DNA of 64,000 bases from Certhia americana (Eukaryota; Chordata; Aves; Passeriformes; Certhiidae), in the NCBI GenBank assembly GCA_018697195.1, contig CM031873.1:652299-716298 (forward strand), written 5' to 3'. The position numbers and the translations under genes are program-made. Positions 21,801-30,800 of this stretch are shown piece after piece. Position 1 is the first letter of the stretch. The number at the start of each line of letters is the position of its first letter. The notes beneath the pieces were generated by a model. It saw only the letters and a program-made list of their open reading frames with translations. It did no database searches and was not told the origin of the DNA.

Positions 21801-24800
21801 ACTCTTGCGTGACCCAAGAGCACCCACTGAGACCTTTTAATAAATCCCTGCTTTATCCTTTTGCCCTGTCTGGTCTCTGTTCCAGCTCAGCCTCCAAAAG
21901 GCATCACCCCAGCACCTCCCCTGTCACCCCTGCTGCCCTGGGAGGTGTCACCCAGCCCCTGCACGTTTTCGGCAGCTCCAGGCAGTCACCTACACCTGGG
22001 ACAAGGGGACATTTCACACCTGCACGGCCACCAGATGTTACAGCCACCATCGCTTTCTGATTTAACGCTTTCCTCTCACCCTTGAATGGCTCAAAGGCTG
22101 GACAGCTCGTTTTGCTGCTGTTTTAATAAAACCCTTCGTGGCTCATGCTCAGGTGATTTAACGGGACCTGGTCTGGTGCTTTCATCGCAGGTTGCACTGG
22201 GCTGAGACTCTGCCAAACCTCTCCCCTCGCTGCTGCTGCAGGGGCTGAGCTGGCACAAGCCCCGTGGAGCGGAGGGACAGGGGGATGGATGCTCACCTGT
22301 GATGGCAGGAAGGGAGGCGGCCCCGGCGATGTCGCGCAGCACAGCCTGGAGCCGCTCCCGGGCCAGCGCAGGGTCACTGCTGGCGGCCGCCGCCTCCTGA
22401 GCATCGGCAGCGCTGGCGTAGAGCTCCGAGAGCTCCTCCAGAGGCTTGGCCTGCAGAGCAGAGCCGGGGGGAGACGTTCAGGGGGTCCCCCGACTGAGGC
22501 AACACACGGGCAGCATCATTAACGGGGTGACTCTCTCCCCTCCACTGCCCCCACCCTCTTCATGCTCCCCCCAAACCTTTTCCAATGAAAATAAAAATGG
22601 CTTTGAAAACACTCCAGGGGGTTTCTTCATTATTTTTTTTTGCCTCTCCCCCAAGCGTTTCTCTGGTCAAACAAACACTTGTGCTGATTTTCACATCTGG
22701 GGGGTTTTCCCCTCTCCACTTTGGGATGGGAAATGAGTGACAGGGTGAAAGGGCAGTGAACCCTCTGCACAAAACACTTCAGACCTCAGGTCTAACCTGA
22801 GAAGGGAAAAATCTGTGTTTTTTCTCCAAGAAGTGTTATCAAAACTCTTTTCCCTTGCCAAGCCAGTCCTGCTCTGGGCAGGAAACCCAGCTGGTACTCA
22901 GTGGCCAGTCTGGTGAGCACTGCCCGAACCCACCTTGAGCAGGTGGTGCAGCCTGTCCAGGTCACAGTGGGTGCCAAAGGTGGCCTGGTAGAGGTGCTCG
23001 AGGAGCAGCACCAGGGTGGAGTGCTGAGGGGGCTCACTGGAGCTCAGCTTCTGGGCGATGGTCCGAAACTCGCTCTGCACCTCCGAGTGGTTCAGCAGCA
23101 GCACCGTCCTGGGGACAGGGACAGGGGTCAGGCCAGCAGGCTGAGCCCAGCCAGGGCCCCAGCCCAGCCAGGGCCTCAGCCCAGCAGCCTCTTGGCCTCA
23201 CTGGACATGAGTGAACCTGAAACTGAAGGTGCAGCTCTGAGGAGGAGCTTTAAGGGTGGAACAGGTCCGTGTCCCAGCCTGATTGTCCTGTTTACAAATG
23301 GGGATGGCAGGGCAATGTTCAGCCCTCGAGTGAGGTGCAAAGTCTGCTCAGAGCTGCAGGGCTGAGATGCACTGGGGCTGGGATGGACTCACTTCTGGCT
23401 CCTATTGGGCTGGTGGCTCCCAAAATCATGGATCACAGTATTTCCCAGCTTCTCTCCAGCATGTGCTGAGATCAGCACCTCCCCAGGGAGGAGACTTTGC
23501 CTTCCTCACATCTGCAGGGCCACTGGCATAGGGAGGCTACAGGCCCTGTCCCAAACCTCTGGAAGTGCCCCAGCCACTCTCCTCCCCCTTCCCACAGCTC
23601 AGCCCAGCTCCCCAGTCCTCCTTCCTGGGCTCTGGGAGATGCTGCAGCAGTGCAAGCCCAGGGGATGCAACAGGGAGCCCCCAGCAGTGCCCATGGCCAT
23701 GCTTACACCGTGGAGCTTTGGTAGTTCTTCACAGGCAGCCCCTGCTCCGTCCTCACCAGCCTCTGGAAAGTGATCCCTGGGGAGAGAGCAGAGCAGTGAG
23801 GCACAGGAGCCCTGCAGGCTTCTCTGTCCCTAGGCAGTCCTGAGCTGGCAGAGCCCCTGCCTGGAGCTGGAATGGCAGCACTCGTGGGGACAAGGCACAA
23901 CCACTGTGTGAGGGGCCAGTCCAGGAGCAAAGGAAGTCAGGATGTGAAGGACAAAACTCCAGAGTGATGGGAAATCACCCACAGGATGGGACAGGAGACC
24001 TGCTCCAGCCCCACTGCTCCCATGGCATGGGAACCACACGGGTGACATTTACCAGCTTCTGCTGGCCACTGCCACCTCCCCTCCTGCAGGGATGGAGCCC
24101 TGGGAGACTCCCTGAGACTGTCCCCAGGACAGCGGGTGACATCCGATGGATCTGGAGTGGCTAGTAACAGCAGAGCCCTGTCACCCCAGGCAGCACGACA
24201 GGGACACGCAAAGGCATCGATCGGCAAGATGCGGCCAGCCCTCATCCACACAGGGAGCCACATCCCAGCCAGCCCAGCACCCACGGGGGGCTCAGCACCC
24301 AAGAGAGACCCAACACCCACGGGGGGCTCAGCACCCATGGGGCCCACCCTGATCCTCACAGGTCACAGCAGCTCTGGCCCCTCCTGCAGGAGCATCATCC
24401 TCCAGGGCTCAGATCAAAGCTGCTGCGTTCCTGGCAATCAGTGACAGCGGCTCATCCTCCGTTAATCTTTACCCTCATCTCAATAAACAGCTTTGGCCTC
24501 GGCTGCCCAGCAGATCCGGGGGCCGTGAACAGCCTAGAACTGCCTGGAAGGTCCTGGCAGCTGAGCAGCAAGGGTCAGTCACATCCTCACTGCCTCCGGA
24601 GAGGGATGGCCAAAGGCAGCAGCCAGCGCCTCCCACACAGCACCTTTGGCAGGGGGAGGAAATCCACTCTGCTCTGAGAGGGGACAACTTTGGGGTCAGA
24701 GTCCCCAGCGGGCTCACACAGCCTGGGGGTGGCACAAGAACGGGATCAGCCCCACCCAGCACCGGGGCTGTCCAGAGGTGTCAGCACAGCCCTGAGCACA

Positions 24801-27800
24801 GTGAGAAATGACCAGGAGGGAGCTGGGGAGCCCCACAAGTGTCCCCATGTCCCTGCAGCTCTGAGAAGAGGCTGGACACAGCCAGACCCTGTCTGGAGAC
24901 TGTAGCTGTTTGTGCTGGGGGTGAAGCAGCCAGCCCAAAGCTCCCACTTCTCAGGCTGGGATTTTTCCATCTTTTTGTTCCTTTGAAAACACCTTTCATC
25001 CCATCCCCAAGCTCCCACCTCGCAGGAATTGCTGCCCTGACAGAGACCTCGCATTTCACATCCCCCAGGGCTCCCCAAAGCACCTTCCCAGTTTGAGGGG
25101 GTGGGGAACACCCCCAGCCACTGCCACATCCCCCTCCCTGGCCTCCCAAACCCTGCCCGGGATTAAGCACGGGCTGCAATGTGCTCTGTGTGATAACTGC
25201 TCTTCAAAAGCCCCCAAAAGGCGGGGAGATTAGGAAAAAAGGCTTTGAGAAATAATTGGAAGAGCTGCTCCATTGGGAACCACAGGACATCCACAAGGAG
25301 CCCTTAATTAAGAGGAGCACTGGTGCTGCCCGTGCATGTGCCCAGAGCTGGGTCACAAGGAGTGTCTGGGCTGGAAAGAACAATCCAGGGAGTCCCCCAA
25401 CCCGATGGAAATCTCCATGGAAGAGCAGGCTTGGAGGCTCCAGCCACCCTGATGCCCATGAATGGCCCCACTGTGGTCCTCCCACAAAGGGCAGGCTGGG
25501 GGGAGCAGCCAGCACGTGCTCTGCCGGGGAAAAGACCCTCCAGCCCGGAAATCGTTAGCCCTGCAGCTAATTGCCTCTGATCCACAGCTGGGAGAGCCTG
25601 GGATGCTCCTTGCACACAAGGGACCCACCAAAAACACCTCCCTGCCCTCCTCCTGCAGAGAAATCCGGTCTCACCCTATGCTGGACCACCCGGGAACACC
25701 ATCCTGAGGCAGGAGGGAGGGCAGGGCCCTGACCCCCTGGAAAAGCTGANNNNNNNNNNNNNNNNNNNNNNNNNNNNNNNNNNNNNNNNNNNNNNNNNNN
25801 NNNNNNNNNNNNNNNNNNNNNNNNNNNNNNNNNNNNNNNNNNNNNNNNNNNNNNNNNNNNNNNNNNNNNNNNNNNNNNNNNNNNNNNNNNNNNNNNNNNN
25901 NNNNNNNNNNNNNNNNNNNNNNNNNNNNNNNNNNNNNNNNNNNNNNNNNNNNNNNNNNNNNNNNNNNNNNNNNNNNNNNNNNNNNNNNNNNNNNNNNNNN
26001 NNNNNNNNNNNNNNNNNNNNNNNNNNNNNNNNNNNNNNNNNNTGGTAACCAGGTAGGCTGTGTTGGTGCCCAGGTAGGGTCTGCGGTTGGTACCCAGGTA
26101 GGGCTGTTTTTGGTGCCCAGGTAGGGCTGGGTTTGGTGCTGTAGCAGGGCTGGGTTTGTTGCTCGGGTAGGGCTGGGTTTGGTGCCCAGGTAGGGCTGGG
26201 TTTGGTGCCCGGGCAAGTCTGGGTTTGGTGCCCGGGTAGGGCTGGGTTTGGTGCCTGGGTAGGTCTGGATTTGGTGCCCGGGTAGGGCAGGGCAGGGCAG
26301 GGCTGGGCAGCAGCGCTCACCTGGCGCCCTGAGCTCGTTGCTGATGAAGGTGAGCAGCTCCCGGAAGGTGTCACAGTAGGGCACGGGCCATGTCAGGAAG
26401 CTGTGGTAGATACTGGCAGCTTTCAGGAGCAGCTCAGAGCCGGGAGGGAAGTGCGGAGCCTGCGGGGACAGCGACAGGAGGCTCGAGAGGAGCAGCGACC
26501 CCGAGTGCCGGCTGAGAATTCCAGGCTTTAGGCTGGAAGTGGGAGGAGGAGAAGCAAAGCACAGGTTCCCCCTGTGCCACCCCATCTCCTCCCAAGGAAA
26601 AGCCACAGGATCCCCCCTGGGCACAGCTCCAAGAAGGTCCTTCCCAGCCTCCCCAAGCCTAAATATAAATTCCTTTTTAAGCCCCACAAGCCGTACAGAT
26701 GAATTCCACACAGCCTGTGCATGTGCAGGATCTGGCAGCAATGATTTCCTCGGGATAATGATGCATTGTGCTGCAAATAATAATAATATAAAAAGTATTT
26801 CCTGGGAAGGCTCTGCTCCTTTTCATTCACGTTGCCCGTGTATTTTGCCCAGCTATAAAGGGTAAAGAAAAAAATTCCCCTTTATTGTCCATCTCCCTTT
26901 TCTGATTAGCCCAGCCTTTAAAAAAATAGCTTCAAACCCCCTGAAGCTCATTTTCTTTGTCTCTCAGCTTGTGCAATGGTTGGTCCTGATCCCTCTGGAT
27001 TTATACAGGATCTTTCTGATGAAAGCAAGCTGGGATGTTCCAGCCAAAGCCGCCCTGATTCTGGTGCCTGGCCCAGGCTGGGATGGCTGCAGCAGCCTCA
27101 GCACTTACACAGAGCACGGCCGAGTAGAAGAGCAGGGCCAGGGGCGTCACCAGGTCGTAGTCACACCTCTCCTGCACCTGTGGGAACAGGCCGAGGGCAC
27201 AGGGATGAGCTGATGGCCAGGAGCACCACCCAAAATATCCGTGGAGGTGCTGGGAGACCCCAGCCCCACCATAACCCCATCTCCGTGGGAAAACCACGCC
27301 CAAAGCCCCACCAGCCATGGCTGGGATGGGCAGAGCAGCACAACCTCCTGCTCTGTCTTCCCCCAGGTCTGGCCACCCCTCTGAGGATCCTGAAATTCCA
27401 TGGAAGTGGCTCAGAGCAGGCTTGGGAAGCTGGGCAGCACGGGGAAATCCTGAGGTTGGGATCCTGGGGATGGAAACCTGGGAGTGAGATCCAGGGGGAA
27501 ATCCTTGGGCTGGGATCCAGGGTCTGGGATCCTGGGGTGGAGATCCAGGGATGGGGATCCCAGCTTTTCCTCCAGGGAAGAGCCAGCAGAACTCTCACCC
27601 CGAGGGCTCAAGCAGACATTTGCACATCCCAAAGTGCAATAAAGCCTCGCCTAAACCCTCCTGTACCAAACCACTCTCTGCAGCCAGAGCATTTCCAGCC
27701 ATTAAAAAAATAGAAACAAGAATAACCTGGACTGCCCTCAGCTCCACAGCCTCTTGCCCATAAAATGGAAGCCAGAATTTACCCTCTCACGTGAACCCTA

Positions 27801-30800
27801 GTGCTGGGGACTCAGGAAACACATCCCCATTTCCTGCCACATTGAGGGATTCAGCCCAGGCTGACCCTGCTGGACCAGTGATGCTTTGAGCTCCCCTGGC
27901 ATGTGATGGGACAGTGCAGGTCCATCTGATTGTCCCTGCTGCTGTTCTGTCCCCTCACTGTGACCCCACTGTCACCTGCCAGGCTGCTGCCCATGGTCCC
28001 CAGTGTCCTAGCCCAGCAGGAAACCCGGCAGAGTGAAGTTTCCACCAGAAACAACAGGAAATTTTCCATTTGCTCTGCTTTGGAGCAGCAGCTCCACAGA
28101 CACAGCCAGGGAAGGCTGGAGGATGTGCCCAGAGCCAAGCAGCACTTTGAGGGATAAAAACCCATCCCTGGGGATCTGCAGGGCTGCCCAAACCACAGAT
28201 ATGGGCTCTGCCCTGTGGGACACACAGCACTGGTGCCACCAGAGTTCTGGTCCTGCCGACCCAGCCCCACCCAACCCCCAGCACTGATGCCCAGCAGCAA
28301 CTTAGGAGCCAAAATACCCCCCCAGCTTTGCCAGAACCCATCCCGAGGGAGCCAGGGAGCTGCCGATGCCTCAGAGGTCTGTGACAGCCCTCCCTCACCT
28401 CTTTGGTCTTGCCCAGGATCTTCTCCACCAGGATGAGGTAGTTACCGGCATCCCGGCTCACCAGCTCCTGCAGGCTCCAGCAGTTCAAGCACAGCCCAGC
28501 TGTGGGGACACAGAGCCACAGTCACTCCCAGAGCCACAGTCACTCCCAGAGCCACAGTCACTCCCAGAGCCACGGTCACTCCCAGAGTCATGGTCACTCA
28601 CAGAGCCACGGTCATTCCAAGAGCCACGGTCACTCCCAGAGCCATGGTCACTCCCAGAGCCATGGTCACTCACAGAGCCATGGTCATTCCAAGAGCCATG
28701 GTCACTCCAAGAGCCACAGTCACTCACAGAGCCATGGTCACTCCCAGAGCCGTGGTCACTCACAGAGCCACGGTCACTCAGCCCCACGGTCACTCATGGC
28801 CCCACGGTCACTCATGGCCCTGTGGTCACTCACAACCCCATGGTCACTCCCAGAGCCACGGTCACTCACAGCCCTATGGTCACTCACGGCCCTATGGTCA
28901 CTCCCAGCCCCACTCAGGAAGGTCAGAGAGGGATGAACAATGGGAAGGGGTCAAGGGGAAGGTGCTGACCACAGGCTGGAAGAAGAAACCTCACTTCCCC
29001 CCTGGAGCTGGGTCTAACCCCAATAACCAGTGTTCATCTCAGTGACACCACGGGACACCTGAGCATCCCCCCATCCTCAGCCTGACACACCCAGCTGGGC
29101 TGGAGGCCTCTGCCCAGGTACCAAGCAGACATGTCACCTCCTGAACCTGGCACGGGCTCCTGTCACCCCAGCAGTGACACCCACAGGGCTGGGGGGAAGC
29201 AGGAGGCTCTGTTTCCTCCTCCCTCAGATCTGCTGCCACCATCCCCTCCCCAGAGGGTGGTGGTGTTGCCCTGCTTCTTGCATGTCTTTTTTTTTTCAAC
29301 CTTCTGATGTTTCTGAATTCCTGGAGTCAGTTCCCACACGCGTTTCTGTAAATAACAATTGTTTTTTGCAGTCCTCTTTGGAGGAAGCGAGAAATTATGG
29401 ACTTTTGCATTGACCAGTGTGGTCGGAGAGGTGGCAACCTCTCCTTCCAATCCCAGAACACTTTTGCAATGATATATAAGTCAAAGTCTCATAATAAACT
29501 TCCTCTTTTTCCTCCTGTCTTTGTGAAGAGCTGTTGTGCACGTGTGGTTCATTTCTTGTGGAATAGTGACAGAATGGATTCTCCTGGGGACTGCCCAAAG
29601 GAAGGGCCAGGGGGGCTGGAGGTGACCAAGGACAGGCACAGCCAGAGCCTGCAGCTGCTGAGACACAGAAGGTGCCCTGGATGTTCAGCCCAGGGGCACC
29701 TCCTGCCACCTGCACCCAGCCTTGGCAGAGACTGCCACGGGAAAACCCAGCACCAGCCTGGAGAAATCAGCTTGAAGGGTTAAACCTGACAGATCCCCAG
29801 CAGCACCAGAGCCCAGCCCAGGGCTCTCCTTCACCAAAAACTCCTCTTTTTTTTCTGCTCACCAGTAAGAAATGAAATCTTTTTTCTTGTTTTTCACACT
29901 TTGATTTGCCCATGGTCTCTGTCCTGCAGTACAAAACAAGGCCAGCCCTGAAGATGTTCCTCCACAAGGAGATTTTCTTTCCAAGCACTTTTCTAACAGG
30001 AATTTTTATAAATCACAGACAATTCATTTTTATTTGGTTTCTGCAATAAGTTCTGCAGAAAGATCTTCTCTTTACAGCCCTGAGCTGGCCACAGGCTCAT
30101 CCAGGCTGTAAATCTGGGATCATCAAACCTTCACAACTCCTCCCTGCTGACTTCACAGCTCCTCATCCCTTACTCAGGGGGAGCAACGTGTTGGAAATGA
30201 TTACTCACCCCCTCCAGAGCAGCCTTGTGTGAAGTGAGCACAGAAAAATAAAGCTTTTAATGATTTAAAAACTAACCAAATTCAGCAAGGTCTCAGCCCA
30301 AAGGGCTGTGAAGCTGTGTGTGTTATTTTGGTGTATGGAAAGGGTAAAAAAAGAGGGGAAAGCAAAGAAATTGGGAAACAGAAGTGAAAAATGAGGAAGG
30401 TGAAAGTTCCGGCCCAACCAAGAAGAAAGGATTCAGTGACTTGTGAGGATCAACCCTGCCACAAACAACAGCCTGGGCAGGACAGCAATAATGAAACTGT
30501 CATTTGGAGCTTGGGGAAGGATGTGACAATGTCCCTGCTCTGGTTTTGATGGGCAGGAGGGGACAGCTCTGGGCTGTGGGCACTGCTCTCTGCTTTCCCT
30601 GACCCCTTCCTGCCACCACAAGGACCAAACCCTTCCCACTCTGGCCACAGGGATGGGATGGGCACAGCAGCTCCTCGGTGGCAGCAGGGGACAAGGAGGG
30701 GCAGCCCCTGGGGAGGGCACTGGAGGGTCCTGGGGGTCCCTAGCAGCAGCACCGGGGTTGGGGCACAGCAAAGCCACCAACACCCACCCAGGAGGGTCCT

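Noticed and set aside
25671..26741. 356-residue minus-strand frame with a Thr/Pro-rich repeat
   Set aside because: Only residues encoded by 26321-26459 are real (PIK3R5 exon 4). The rest reads through intron, VNTR and an N gap.
28485..28936. Long His/Ser/Gly repeat open frames on both strands
   Set aside because: They are produced by an 18-bp minisatellite whose period is a multiple of three. The frame does not match that of the adjoining exon 2, and no splice or start context supports a protein.
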